Positions 49,566-59,191 of a stretch of DNA of 64,000 nt are shown one piece after another. Source of the DNA: an uncultured Rhodospirillales bacterium (GTDB lineage Bacteria; Pseudomonadota; Alphaproteobacteria; Azospirillales; Azospirillaceae); the NCBI GenBank assembly GCA_903927615.1, contig CAIYNU010000077.1, positions 27,709 through 91,708 on the forward strand. The letters run 5' to 3'. The position numbers and the translations under genes are program-made. The notes under the pieces were generated by a model, which was not told the origin of the DNA, searched no databases, and worked only from the letters and a program-made list of their open reading frames with translations. Numbering within the stretch: position 1 is the first letter of the stretch; every line of letters begins with the position of its first letter.

Positions 49566-51155
49566 TTACCGGGGACTGGGGCCGCCGGCCCCAGTGGGGT
49601 CCAGGGGCAACGCCCCTGGCCGCCGGAAGCACCGCGCGAGGTCGGCCCGCCCCACCGCCCCCGTCACCACCGCCAAGCCGCCAAAGACCCCCAGCCCCCC
49701 GAGACACAGCGCCGCCAACGCCGCCACCCGCACCATCAGCACCGGGTCACCCAGGGCCGGGGCCAACACCGCCTCCCCTCCCAGGAGCGCTGCGACCATG
49801 CCCGCGGTGGCCAGCAGCATGCGCGGCCCACGGCGGCGCAAGCGGTCGTCTATCCGCAGAAAGCCGCGCCGGCCCAACATCCAGGCCAGCAGGCCGACAT
49901 TCACCCAGGCCGACACCGAGGTGGCGAACGCCAGCCCGATCTGAGCCAGCGGGGCCATCAACGCTAACTTAAGCGCGATATTCACCGCCACCGCCACCAG
50001 CGCCAGCTTGACCGGGGTCGCGGTATCCTGTCGGGCATGAAAGCCCGGGACCAGACTGCGGACCAGGACAAAGGCCGGTAATCCCACAGCATAGGCCATC
50101 AGCGTCGCCGCCGAGGCGTCGGCATCGGTGGCGGTAAAGGCGCCCCGCTGGAAAAGCACCGTCATAATCGGATGGGCAGCCGCCATAAACGCCGCCGCCG
50201 CGGGCAGAGTCAGCAGCAGAGACAGTTCCAAGCAGCGGTTCTGGCTGTCGGTGGCCGCTGCCGGGTCGCCACTCTTGAGCTGACGCGCCATCTCCGGCAA
50301 CAACACGGTGCCGATGGCAATGCCGATCACCCCCAACGGCAACTGGTTCAACCGATCGGCATAATAGAGGTACGACACCGAGCCCGTCGGCAGAAACGAG
50401 GCGATGACGGTATCGGCAAACAGACTGATCTGGACCAGCCCCGCGCCCAGGGCCGCCGGCCCCAGCACCCGCAAGAAGTGGCGAACGCCGGGCGTCAGCC
50501 GCGGCCACACCAGCCCCAGCGTCATGCCCGCGCGCCGGGCGTCCCACGCCAGATAAAGCAATTGGGCCAAGCCCGAGGCCAACACGCCCCAGGCCAGCGC
50601 ATAACCCGCATTGGGCAGCACCGGCGTCAACCCGAGCAGCGCCCCAATCATGCACAGATTCAGCAGAATCGGCGCCGCCGCCGCCGCCGCGAAACGCTTG
50701 ATGCTGTTCAGCATGGCCCCCAGCAGCGCCACCACCGAGATCAACAGCAGATAGGGAAAAGTGATGCGGGTAAACACCACCGCCAGTTCGAATTTCCCAG
50801 GGTCGCCGGTGAACCCGGGCGCGAAGACCAGCATGAACCACGGCATCACCGCCAGTGCCAGCGCCAGCAACACCAGTTGGGCCAGCAGCAGGACCGCCAG
50901 CACCTCTTGGGCAAAAACCCGTGCGGCTTCCCGGCCGTCTTTCACCAGCCGCTCTGAAAACACCGGAACGAAGGCGGCGTTGAACGCCCCCTCGGCGAAC
51001 AACGCGCGAAAATGATTCGGTAACCGGAACGCCACAAAAAAAGCGTCGGCCACCGGCCCTGCCCCCAGCATTGCCGCAATCAGCACGTCACGCACAAAAC
51101 CGATGGCGCGGCTGACCAGCGTCAACCCGCCCACCGAAAGGATATTGCGTAGCAA
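49566..51155 (-). CDS. murJ: Lipid II flippase MurJ (MviN), TTG start
   Basis: MurJ moves the peptidoglycan precursor lipid II across the inner membrane. The 529-residue protein has about 14 membrane helices and the family start LLSVGGLTLVSRAIGFVRDVLIAAMLGAGPVADAFFVAFRLPNHFR, with the conserved Arg residues. The first codon is TTG at 51155, where homologues start MLR. The last ~14 residues (DPTGAGGPSPR end) are encoded by the GC-rich hairpin repeat at 49576-49619, suggesting that the repeat extended the gene. It is convergent with metY. Confidence 0.94.
   Translation of the reverse strand: MLRNILSVGGLTLVSRAIGFVRDVLIAAMLGAGPVADAFFVAFRLPNHFRALFAEGAFNAAFVPVFSERLVKDGREAARVFAQEVLAVLLLAQLVLLALALAVMPWFMLVFAPGFTGDPGKFELAVVFTRITFPYLLLISVVALLGAMLNSIKRFAAAAAAPILLNLCMIGALLGLTPVLPNAGYALAWGVLASGLAQLLYLAWDARRAGMTLGLVWPRLTPGVRHFLRVLGPAALGAGLVQISLFADTVIASFLPTGSVSYLYYADRLNQLPLGVIGIAIGTVLLPEMARQLKSGDPAAATDSQNRCLELSLLLTLPAAAAFMAAAHPIMTVLFQRGAFTATDADASAATLMAYAVGLPAFVLVRSLVPGFHARQDTATPVKLALVAVAVNIALKLALMAPLAQIGLAFATSVSAWVNVGLLAWMLGRRGFLRIDDRLRRRGPRMLLATAGMVAALLGGEAVLAPALGDPVLMVRVAALAALCLGGLGVFGGLAVVTGAVGRADLARCFRRPGALPLDPTGAGGPSPR
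49576..49619. repeat. Double GC-rich hairpin (repeat family, copy 4)
   Basis: CTGGGGCC-GCC-GGCCCCAG (49576-49594) and CCAGGGGC-AAC-GCCCCTGG (49601-49619) are two perfect 8-bp stems. They lie between convergent metY and murJ and inside the last codons of murJ. They may terminate both transcripts. Confidence 0.8.
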
Positions 51156-51217
51156 AGCTGGAATCCGTTTCGTTACGCCGCCCCGAGGAGCGGTAACCGC
51201 ACAGCCATGAAAGGAAA

Positions 51218-51292
<75 letters not shown>

Positions 51293-51479
51293 ACTCCCTA
51301 AGCTTTGAAGCCTACCGCTTCTCAAGCCCATCCGCGGCCACCGGTACCGGCCGCCGCGTCGTGGCGAGGGGTGTAGCATCACCACCCGCGGCTGGCAAGT
51401 CCTTCGTGACACTCTTTGCGCTCGGGGCTTAAAAAAAAGCCGTCACCTTTACCCCGCCGCAAGCGTCAGCCTCTCGGTC

Positions 51480-52010
51480 TCAGTAGCCGCCCTTTTTGCC
51501 GGTGCCGACAAACTTGAAGCCGCCCCGATAGTCGATGGGTGCGAACCACGGGCCGACCCCGGTCTCCTTATCAACGTGGCGCATGACACTGTGTCCCGGC
51601 GGCGGCGCCACCTGGAAGCTCAACTCATAGGCGCCGGGGCCGTCCAGGGCGACATTGACGCCGTAATGGGGACCATCATTGGCCACCATCGCTTCCAAAA
51701 TCCCCGACTGACTCCATGAACTGCCCTTTTTGGACAGGTGATAGGTTATGTTCAGGTAGGGAATCCAGTTATCCACCGCAAAGCCATTCTTATTGTCTTT
51801 GTCGGCGTGGACATCGGCTTCAAGATGAATGTCGGTCTTGGTGGGATCCTGGTCGGCCATGGCCGGTTCCATCTCGACCGCCTGAAGGTATACCGCATTA
51901 ATCTCCATGCCGCCCTGGTGAATGGGTTCCCCGGCCGGTTGTTCTCCGGCGGCGGCACTGGCCGCCGTCACGGCCAACAGGGTCAGGGCCGACAGTATCG
52001 TCTTGGTCAT
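51480..52010 (-). CDS. ftrA: Periplasmic iron-binding protein FtrA (P19/Tp34 family)
   Basis: The 176-residue protein starts at the ATG at 52010, which has AAGGA upstream. A signal peptide (MTKTILSALTLLAVTAASAAAG) is followed by the Tp34/P19 core: MEINAVYLQAVEMEP near residue 35, DIHLEADVHAD, NWIPYLNITYHL, GPHYGVNVALDGPGAYELSFQVAPP, then a His-containing C-terminal part. These proteins bind Fe2+ and Cu in the periplasm and feed the FTR1-type permease. It is the last gene of the ftr operon here. Order in this operon is B, C, D, A. Confidence 0.92.
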   Translation of the reverse strand: MTKTILSALTLLAVTAASAAAGEQPAGEPIHQGGMEINAVYLQAVEMEPAMADQDPTKTDIHLEADVHADKDNKNGFAVDNWIPYLNITYHLSKKGSSWSQSGILEAMVANDGPHYGVNVALDGPGAYELSFQVAPPPGHSVMRHVDKETGVGPWFAPIDYRGGFKFVGTGKKGGY

Positions 52011-52077
52011 GCGCTCTATCCTTTTTTTCACGGGAGTCTGTTTCACGATCGGCTTCGGTCAACAGGGTCACAACAGG

Positions 52078-53514
52078 TCAGAAAATCGCCGGGTACCAGG
52101 CCAACCCCACGGCCAGGCTGCCGAGCGCGCCCGGGATTAACGGCAACCATCGGCGCGATCGGGGCACGCCCTGACCGGCCAGCAAACGCTCGCCCAAGTG
52201 CAGGCTCCACAAACAGCCGCCGGCAAACAGCACCCCCTTGACCAGCGCGATGCCGCCGCTGTCCAAGCCGAGGTACTGAAAATTGCGGAAGAGTCCACCA
52301 GCCAGGCCGATGAGCAGCGAAACCATGGCCACCGGGGCATACTGGTAGCCCAACTCGATGAAGCGGCGAGACGGGGTTCCGGTTCCGCCGGCCCGTCCCG
52401 AAAGCCAGGCCGTTGCGGCGGTGGTCGCGGTGAGCAGAGCCGTCATCAGCACCAGCCACCCCAGCATATAGCCGGTGATCAAGAAGAAATCGAGCCAACG
52501 AAACACTTCCCGTTGATCAGGATAGACCGCCATCAGCCAGTAAGGCCCAGGCTCTCCCAGCCAATACCACTCGTGATCAATCGCCCAGTCCCCGACACAC
52601 TGCCGAAGCCGCTGATAAGAGCCCAATACCAACCACAGGAAGCCGCCCAACGCGGCGCCGGTGCCGGTGAACAGGAACAGCACTTCCGCCAGATTGGGGT
52701 GGTGATCGCGAATCGCCTCGATTTCGATCCCCGGGCGCCGTAGCCGCAAGGTCAAGCCGCCCGGGGCCTTGGGACTGACGCACCGGAAGCACTCGATGCA
52801 GTGACGGGATTCGACCTTCTGGTTGAGATCGATCAGCGTCGGACAAACGGTCTTTTCGGTCCAGGTGACGCCCGCCGGTTGGGGCCGCTTCGGCCTGAAA
52901 TCCACCGCACCCAACCGGCCGTACACCCCCAGCATCAGGCCGATGGGGCAGGCATGGCGGCACCAGGCACGCTTGCGCCGGCCATACAGGAACCCCACCA
53001 CCAGCGCCGCCGCCAACACCGTACCGAACAGAATGGCCAGGGCTTGGGCGTGGTCGCGGATGCCCAGGGTCTGCCCCCAAATGGTGACGATCACGAAGCT
53101 GACGATGGGGGTGCCCGGCCACTGGAGCCAGCGCGGGATCGGCCGCTGCAACCCCACCCGGTTGGTCCATTCGGCGGCGGCCCCCATTGGACACAGCAGC
53201 CCGCACCAACTGCGGCCAGTGACGATGACCGAAAGAAACACCAAGGGAAACCACAAGCCCCAAATCAGATAATTGGCAAATACCGCGACGTGATCCAGCG
53301 GACCGGCCTGATCCGGTGGCGCATCCAAAAACAACGGCACCGTCAGCAAAGAAATGAAGCCAACGAACATCGCCCCATGAACAAAGATCAGGTGACGCCG
53401 ATGACGAACAAAGAATGTTTCCAGCAGATCGGTCAGTTTCACCCAGAACCCGGTGCGGCTCCGGTCCTGACCGCGGCCAACCGTCTGGCCGCAGCCAACG
53501 TGATCATTTGGCAT
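52078..53514 (-). CDS. ftrD: FtrD-like polyferredoxin membrane protein
   Basis: The protein has 478 residues from the ATG at 53514; a GTG at 53565 would overlap the ftrC end and is the alternative. It has several membrane helices and NapH-like cysteine motifs: CGLLCPMGAAAEWTNR, CRHACPIGLMLGVYGRLG, and CPTLIDLNQKVESRHCIECFRCVSP, which carry [4Fe-4S] clusters. FtrD is thought to take part in redox steps coupled to FTR1-mediated iron uptake. Its position between the FTR1 gene and ftrA matches the known FtrABCD systems of Bordetella and Brucella, with a different order. Confidence 0.9.
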   Translation of the reverse strand: MPNDHVGCGQTVGRGQDRSRTGFWVKLTDLLETFFVRHRRHLIFVHGAMFVGFISLLTVPLFLDAPPDQAGPLDHVAVFANYLIWGLWFPLVFLSVIVTGRSWCGLLCPMGAAAEWTNRVGLQRPIPRWLQWPGTPIVSFVIVTIWGQTLGIRDHAQALAILFGTVLAAALVVGFLYGRRKRAWCRHACPIGLMLGVYGRLGAVDFRPKRPQPAGVTWTEKTVCPTLIDLNQKVESRHCIECFRCVSPKAPGGLTLRLRRPGIEIEAIRDHHPNLAEVLFLFTGTGAALGGFLWLVLGSYQRLRQCVGDWAIDHEWYWLGEPGPYWLMAVYPDQREVFRWLDFFLITGYMLGWLVLMTALLTATTAATAWLSGRAGGTGTPSRRFIELGYQYAPVAMVSLLIGLAGGLFRNFQYLGLDSGGIALVKGVLFAGGCLWSLHLGERLLAGQGVPRSRRWLPLIPGALGSLAVGLAWYPAIF

Positions 53515-53552
53515 GACAACACCCCGGATCAATGCGTTGATAAGGAATGGCG

Positions 53553-54383
53553 TTAGCGCCCGCACCGTTGGCCCGATGGCCGTAACCGCGGCACGCTCCG
53601 CATCAGCAGGCCGATGGTTGACAGGGTGATCAGGTAGAACACCAATTGAATGCCGGCCGGACGGTCGTCATAGCCAACCAGTGTGTGCAAAACCCGGCCG
53701 ATCACACTATCCATGGTCAGAAACGAGGAGCTGTCCCAGAGCTGATCACCAAAGGCGGGCAAAAATCCGGCCTGCATCAGGAACGACGCCGCCTGGGATG
53801 CCATGCCGGCCGCCAGCAACAAAATCAGCCAACTGGTGACGGTAAAAAGGTGGCGGGTTGGGATGTTCAGCAGCCCAAGATAGAGGATCAGGCCGCTTAA
53901 CGCCCCGGCCACCAATCCCAGCACACCGCCCACCAGCATGTCGGCGCCCTGGTTCCCGCCGGACACGGCGACGCCATACAAGAACAGCACAACTTCGGAA
54001 CCTTCGCGCAGCACCGCCACGCACACCACCAACGCCAGCGCGTACAGCGGTCGCGCCCCGGCCCGGACCGACTGGCCCAGGTCCGCCACCTGTGCGGCCA
54101 ACTCCTGGCCGTGGCGCTTCATCCAGACATTGTGCCAGCCCAGCATGACCACCGCCGTCAACAAGACCGCGGCGTTGAAGAGTTCCTGGCCAAACCCCGC
54201 CGCCATGGCCGCAATGGAACCGGCCGCCGCCGCCACCAGCGCGGCACCGGCCAGGCCCGCACCGACGCCGGCACCAATCCACCAGCCCCGGCCAAGCAAA
54301 CCGCGACTGGCGGCCAGCACGATCCCCACAATCAGGGCCGCTTCCAGGACTTCCCGAAAGACGATAATCGCGGTTCCCAGCAT
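53553..54383 (-). CDS. ftrC: FTR1 family iron permease FtrC
   Basis: The 276-residue inner-membrane protein has about seven helices and the paired REXXE motifs of FTR1 permeases: REVLEAALIVG near residue 10 and REGSEVVLFLYG near 126. These glutamates are the iron-passage residues. It carries iron into the cytoplasm after periplasmic handling by FtrA and FtrB. It follows ftrB by 42 bases. Confidence 0.95.
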   Translation of the reverse strand: MLGTAIIVFREVLEAALIVGIVLAASRGLLGRGWWIGAGVGAGLAGAALVAAAAGSIAAMAAGFGQELFNAAVLLTAVVMLGWHNVWMKRHGQELAAQVADLGQSVRAGARPLYALALVVCVAVLREGSEVVLFLYGVAVSGGNQGADMLVGGVLGLVAGALSGLILYLGLLNIPTRHLFTVTSWLILLLAAGMASQAASFLMQAGFLPAFGDQLWDSSSFLTMDSVIGRVLHTLVGYDDRPAGIQLVFYLITLSTIGLLMRSVPRLRPSGQRCGR

Positions 54384-54425
54384 GCCGCCCTCACTTGAAA
54401 GACTCTTGTTATCAGGTTCAGGCGG

Positions 54426-54764
54426 TTACTTCACCACCAACAGCCCGGCCGCGGTCTCGGCGTGAAACTCTCCGGTGAAATTATAGCGTCCAGGGTTCAA
54501 CGGGCCGATCATCATCACTCCCGTGGTGCCCGGCGCCACCAGTTTTTCCCGATGAAGATCGGGACTGTCGAATTCCTCGGTCACCGTATCGAGATTCTGG
54601 ATCACCAGCCTGACCTTTTGTCCGGCCGGTATCTCCAACTGCGACGGTTGGAAGCGATGGTCCTGGAGCACCAGCGTGTAGGACAGGTCCTCGGCACGGA
54701 CCGACACCGTCCCGAGCCCACCGAAAACGAGTGACGTCATCATGACACCAAGACCCAACCGCAT
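54426..54764 (-). CDS. ftrB: FtrB-like periplasmic cupredoxin
   Basis: The protein has 112 residues from the ATG at 54764, preceded by GGAGGG; a longer frame to 54869 adds a basic leader. A signal peptide (cleavage near VRA-ED) leads to a cupredoxin-like fold: YTLVLQDHRFQPSQLEIPAGQKVRLVIQNLDTVTEEF, then GRYNFTGEFHAETAAGLLVVK. It lacks the Cys ligand of blue copper sites, as do FtrB and related iron-uptake cupredoxins, in my recollection. It opens the ftr operon behind a Fur-box-like site. Confidence 0.88.
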   Translation of the reverse strand: MRLGLGVMMTSLVFGGLGTVSVRAEDLSYTLVLQDHRFQPSQLEIPAGQKVRLVIQNLDTVTEEFDSPDLHREKLVAPGTTGVMMIGPLNPGRYNFTGEFHAETAAGLLVVK

Positions 54765-54818
54765 GCCTGAACCCTCCGCACCCTCGCCGTCTCTCCGCCG
54801 CGCCGACGGTGATCTTGT

Positions 54819-54837
54819 GATAATGCGAATCACTCTC
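54819..54837 (-). promoter_or_regulatory. Fur-box-like operator upstream of ftrB
   Basis: The 19-mer GATAATGCGAATCACTCTC matches 15 of 19 positions of the classical Fur consensus. It lies ~55 bases before the ftrB start, where a repressor would block transcription. It fits iron-repressed expression of the ftr operon. Confidence 0.75.
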
Positions 54838-55009
54838 ATTTGCAAGGGCAAACACGGACGCGCCCGCATTCTTGGTTCAGAAGCTCAGGATCGCACCGGA
54901 AGCATGGGCAAGCCGCCCGCGCGCCCTGCCCTTCAGCGGTGAATGGATCAAGTCGGAGCGGCTTGCGTCCCTGGAGGCGATGGCCATCGGAGCGACTGCT
55001 CCCCCCGCC

Positions 55010-56581
55010 TTAACGCTTTTCCTTCCGGCCGCCCTTCTTACCGACTTCGGCGGCGGTGATCGCCGATTTCAGGCGAGCGCACAGGGTTTCCAACACCTTC
55101 AGTCGCGCATACCGCTTACCGTTGGCTGGAATCAGGGTCCAGGGCGCCGCACTGGTGCTGGTTTTTTCCATCATATCGTTGACCGCGGCCTCGTAAGCGT
55201 CCCACTTGTCGCGGTTGCGCCAATCCTCGTCGGTCAATTTCCACCGCTTGTAGGGCACCGCCTGCCGTTCTTCGAAGCGCCGGGCCTGTTCCTCTTTGGT
55301 GATATGGAGCCAATACTTGACGAGGATAATCCCATGTTCGGTCAAGTGTTGTTCAAAAGTATTGATTTCGGCATAAGCCCGGCGCCACTCATCCTCGCTG
55401 GCCAGGTTTTCGACCCTTTCGACCAGCACCCGGCCATACCAGCTCCGGTCGAACAGGGTAATCCGCCCCGCCCGGGACAGGTGCCGCCAGAAGCGCCACA
55501 AATAATGTCGTGCGCGCTCCTCGTCGGTCGGCGCCGCGATGGGCAGCACCTGATAGTCCCGGGCATCCAAGGCCCGGGTGATGCGCCGAATCGCCCCGCC
55601 CTTGCCGGCAGCATCCCACCCCTCGAACACCACCACGGTGGTGATGCCCAGGGCCTTGGCCTGCCGATAAAGAATGTTCAACCGGGCAGTCAGTCGCGCC
55701 AATTCGGCATCGTATTCCTCTTTGCCGCAGTCCAACGTCATGTCCAGCGTGTCGAGGACCGATGGCTGAACCCGGCGTAGCGACACCGGCTCTGGTCCGG
55801 CCTCGGGCTCGGGCCGAGCTGCCGCCGGCGGTGGCAACCGCATCCGTTCCCGGGTCTCACGCATCAGGGCGCGGTTTCGGAGATGGCGCAGGGCGGCATC
55901 CCGAAACGTGGTCAGCACCGCCAGTTCGCGGTACCGCTGGTCCTCGCCTTCAACAATGGTCCAGGCGGCGTGTCCGGTGCTGGTGCGGGTGATGGTTCGC
56001 TCGGCCGCGCCGATGAACTGATCGTACATCCGCCAGTGTTCCCAATCAGATTCGGAAATGCGCCAGCTTTCCTGCGCATCCGCGGCCAGCCGTTTGAGCT
56101 GGCGCTTTTGGGCCTCCTTGCTCAGATGAAGCCAGAATTTCAGGATCAGAGCACCGTCCTCGGCCAGGGCCGTCTCAAAGCTGACGATGCGGTCCAAACG
56201 CCGGATCAGTTCGTTTTCACTGCTGCGGCCATAGGCATGATCCAGCACCGGCAGCGAATACCATGACCGCAGGAACAGCCCGATCTTGCCCCGCGGCGGC
56301 AGGTCGCGCCAGAACCGCCAGAATTCCGGCCGTTCCCGCTCCTCGTCAGAGGGCGCGCTGTAGGCACAGGCCGACATCCAGCGTGGGTCCATCCACTCGG
56401 TCAGCAGGTTGATGGTCTGGTTCTTGCCGGCCCCATCAACGCCTGCGAACACAAAAATGGTCGGAAAATCGGCGGTGCGCAACCGTTGCTGAAGTTCCAG
56501 AATCTCGATGCGCAGCCCGGCGGCCACCGCATCGAATTCTTCCTTGGAGACCTTACGGCCCAACTCGGCGGTTCTGAACAT
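55010..56581 (-). CDS. pap: Polyphosphate:AMP phosphotransferase (two-domain PPK2)
   Basis: The enzyme makes ADP from AMP using polyphosphate. The 523-residue protein has two PPK2 domains. The first has FVFAGVDGAGKNQTINLL, and the second has VVFEGWDAAGKGGAIRRI, with DRSWYGRVLVERV following. The second Walker A reads GWDAAGKG, as in active PPK2. Length fits Pap. The gene ends in a Lys/Arg-rich tail. The upstream glucan synthase stops 6 bases before its start, so they are probably cotranscribed. Confidence 0.95.
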   Translation of the reverse strand: MFRTAELGRKVSKEEFDAVAAGLRIEILELQQRLRTADFPTIFVFAGVDGAGKNQTINLLTEWMDPRWMSACAYSAPSDEERERPEFWRFWRDLPPRGKIGLFLRSWYSLPVLDHAYGRSSENELIRRLDRIVSFETALAEDGALILKFWLHLSKEAQKRQLKRLAADAQESWRISESDWEHWRMYDQFIGAAERTITRTSTGHAAWTIVEGEDQRYRELAVLTTFRDAALRHLRNRALMRETRERMRLPPPAAARPEPEAGPEPVSLRRVQPSVLDTLDMTLDCGKEEYDAELARLTARLNILYRQAKALGITTVVVFEGWDAAGKGGAIRRITRALDARDYQVLPIAAPTDEERARHYLWRFWRHLSRAGRITLFDRSWYGRVLVERVENLASEDEWRRAYAEINTFEQHLTEHGIILVKYWLHITKEEQARRFEERQAVPYKRWKLTDEDWRNRDKWDAYEAAVNDMMEKTSTSAAPWTLIPANGKRYARLKVLETLCARLKSAITAAEVGKKGGRKEKR

Positions 56582-56587
56582 CGGACC

Positions 56588-59191
56588 TCAATCTGCTGCT
56601 TCGGCCGCCGCTCCGGCCGCGCCCCGGCGCCGGCCCAAATGGAGGTCAGGGAAAACATTGATCATGGACGTCACCAACGCCGACAGATAGGGCAGCGACT
56701 GAACCATCAGCAGCCCCGACCACAGGAAAGCGTCGCGATTTTCATGGCCGAACACCAGGACGATGGCCAGGGCCGACACCCACAGGCCCAGCATCAACAT
56801 GACCTCTTCCGAGGCCATCAACAGCCCCTGCATCAGGGCCGGCTGGTTCTCGCATTTGGGCGTCCGCACAAACGGCCGGCCCGAGGTGAAAATCCCCTGC
56901 CACACCGCCCGACCGACGGTATGGGTCAGCGCCATGCCCGCCACCGCGGCGCCGACCTTGTCCCAAAAGCCGCACGGCACCCGCGCCTCGTACAGCCACA
57001 GGCTGGCCGCCACCTTGAAGGCAAACACCGCGAGCGTCGGCACCAGGAACACGGTGGGCGGAAATTCAAAATACTTGGGCAAGGTCAGCAGACCGATGGA
57101 CCACAGAATACTGGCCGCGCCAAAGCAAAGATGCGCGGCATCGGCAAACCATGGCAACCAGCCCGTGATGAAATGATACTTCTGACCGGCGGTCAGGCGC
57201 TTGGCGCCCAACAGAAACTCCCGCCAATGGTGTTTCATGATTTGCAGGGCGCCATAAGCCCAACGGAATCGTTGCGTCTTATAGCCCGAAAAGCTGTCCG
57301 GAACCAGTCCTTTGCCGAAGCTGTGCGACATATAGACCGATTCATAGCCGAACTCGAACAGCCGCAACCCCAAATCGGCGTCTTCGGTGATGCACCATTC
57401 GCCCCAGCGGCCAACCTCTTCCAGCGCAGTCTTGCGAATGATGGTCATGGTGCCGTGCTGGATGATCGCGTTCCGCTCGTTCCGCTGGATCATGCCGATA
57501 TGGAAGAAGCCCGCATACTCCCAGTTGATCATCCGCTTGAAGACATCGTCACCCCACTCGCGATAATCCTGGGGCGATTGAACGAAACCAACCTCGCTGC
57601 GCTCGAAGAAGGGAATGGTACTGGACAGCCAATCGGGCGTGACCTGATAGTCGCTGTCGATCACCGCCACGAATTCCGCCTCGGGCGCGGTCTGCTCCAG
57701 ACCGAAATTGAGCGCACCGGCCTTGAAGCCCGGCCAGTTGGCCAGGTGAAAGAAGCGGAAACGCGGGCCAAGCTTCTGGCAATACGCCTCCACCGGACGC
57801 CACACCGCCTCGTCCTTGGTGTTGTTGTCGATCAACAGCACCTCGAAATTGGGATAGTCGAGGGCCGCCAGGGCGTCGAGGGTCTCCATCACCATGTGCG
57901 GCGGTTCGTTGTAGCAGGGCACATGAACCGATACTTTGGGCGCGTTGGCCGGTGCCGGCCCGCTGACGGGTTCGAACTGGCGATCAAAGCGGCGACGCCA
58001 GACCACCTCGGTCAACTCGAGGCCGTCGATCAGCATGATAATTAACAGCAGCAACTGGGCGAAAATCAACACGCCCCAGGCGATCTCGGTACTGGTCGCC
58101 AGGCCCGAGGTCATGGCCGCGGTGGCCGTCCAAACCAGCACCGTAGCCACCGCCTGAATCAGACCGGCATAGAATAACTGGCCCACGCGCCGCAGATCGG
58201 TCCGCTGGCTGACGAACCACAGCATCGGCAGAAACGCCAGCGCGCTGGAAATGGCGCACAGAATCGGCCAGCTGGGAATTTCCACCACGTCGCCGGCCAT
58301 CGGAAACTTGGGTTGGCGATAGGCGTCCCACAAACCCCACGAGGTGCCGGCACTGCCTTCAAGGGTTCGCTTCCACGGCTGGTCGAACGCCTCCATGATG
58401 TAGTAATCGAGATGATTCTGGCCGGCGATGTTCAAAAAACCGCGGATGAACTTGGACTGATTCACCAGCGAAGCTTCGGCGCCGCGACGCCAGGGGCCTT
58501 CACTGGGCCAGCCGATCTCGCTGATCAGGATATGCTTATTCGGATACTTCTGGTGCAGCTCGTTATAGCGGAACATCGAATAGTTGACCGCCTCATCCAC
58601 CGGCACCCCTTCCCAATAGGGCAGGATGTGGACCGCGATGAAGTCAACCGCATCCACCAACTCGGGGTGGTTCAGCCAGACATGCCAGGGCTCGGCCGTG
58701 GAAACCGGAATATTGACCTGTCGTTTGACCCGCTTAATGTATTCGATGGCTTGGGCAACCGTAATGTCGGTGCGCAGGATCGCCTCGTTACCGACAATCG
58801 CCCGCCGGACATTGGGATTGGCGCGGGTCAGCCGGATCAAATTCGCGATTTCCGGTTCGTCGATTTCGGGTTTACCTTGAATCCAGGCCCCGGCCGTGAC
58901 CGAAAGACTGTATTTACGGGCAATTCCCGGCACCAGATCGGCATTATTGACGGCGCTATAGGTCCGGATGCCCTTTACGTTGCCCTGAAGCAGCTTGAGA
59001 TCGCGATCGATGTCGTCGGCCTGGGGTTGATCACCCGCAATCGGGTTCTGAGTCGCCTGGTACGGGCTAAGGCCGACACCGTTGATCATGCCGGCCCAGG
59101 GCCGCTCGCTGACCGGCCAATTGGCCGCCGACCAGGCCAATGCGTTAAAAATCACAACCAGCAGTAGGACCGCGATCGCCGATTTCCGCAT
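56588..59191 (-). CDS. Membrane glucan synthase: GH17-like domain plus GT2 domain (NdvB-like)
   Basis: The protein has 867 residues from the ATG at 59191, preceded by AAGGAAAG. After an N-terminal membrane helix comes a GH17-like domain: GNEAILR and ISEIGWPSEG fit the acid/base and nucleophile motifs. Two or more helices lead to a GT2 domain: VSVHVPCYNEPPHMVMETL, VIDSDYQV, TEDADLGLRL and the QRFRWAYGA (QxxRW) motif. More helices follow. This layout is that of NdvB of Pseudomonas aeruginosa, a beta-1,3 glucan synthase for cyclic periplasmic glucans. Product and ring form are inferred. It pairs with pap downstream. Confidence 0.9.
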   Translation of the reverse strand: MRKSAIAVLLLVVIFNALAWSAANWPVSERPWAGMINGVGLSPYQATQNPIAGDQPQADDIDRDLKLLQGNVKGIRTYSAVNNADLVPGIARKYSLSVTAGAWIQGKPEIDEPEIANLIRLTRANPNVRRAIVGNEAILRTDITVAQAIEYIKRVKRQVNIPVSTAEPWHVWLNHPELVDAVDFIAVHILPYWEGVPVDEAVNYSMFRYNELHQKYPNKHILISEIGWPSEGPWRRGAEASLVNQSKFIRGFLNIAGQNHLDYYIMEAFDQPWKRTLEGSAGTSWGLWDAYRQPKFPMAGDVVEIPSWPILCAISSALAFLPMLWFVSQRTDLRRVGQLFYAGLIQAVATVLVWTATAAMTSGLATSTEIAWGVLIFAQLLLLIIMLIDGLELTEVVWRRRFDRQFEPVSGPAPANAPKVSVHVPCYNEPPHMVMETLDALAALDYPNFEVLLIDNNTKDEAVWRPVEAYCQKLGPRFRFFHLANWPGFKAGALNFGLEQTAPEAEFVAVIDSDYQVTPDWLSSTIPFFERSEVGFVQSPQDYREWGDDVFKRMINWEYAGFFHIGMIQRNERNAIIQHGTMTIIRKTALEEVGRWGEWCITEDADLGLRLFEFGYESVYMSHSFGKGLVPDSFSGYKTQRFRWAYGALQIMKHHWREFLLGAKRLTAGQKYHFITGWLPWFADAAHLCFGAASILWSIGLLTLPKYFEFPPTVFLVPTLAVFAFKVAASLWLYEARVPCGFWDKVGAAVAGMALTHTVGRAVWQGIFTSGRPFVRTPKCENQPALMQGLLMASEEVMLMLGLWVSALAIVLVFGHENRDAFLWSGLLMVQSLPYLSALVTSMINVFPDLHLGRRRGAAGAAAEAAD

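Noticed and set aside
51421..51440. Intrinsic terminator GGCTT-T-run-AAGCC after ftrA
   Set aside because: The stem is only five pairs and the T-run lies in the loop rather than after the stem, so it is not a convincing terminator.
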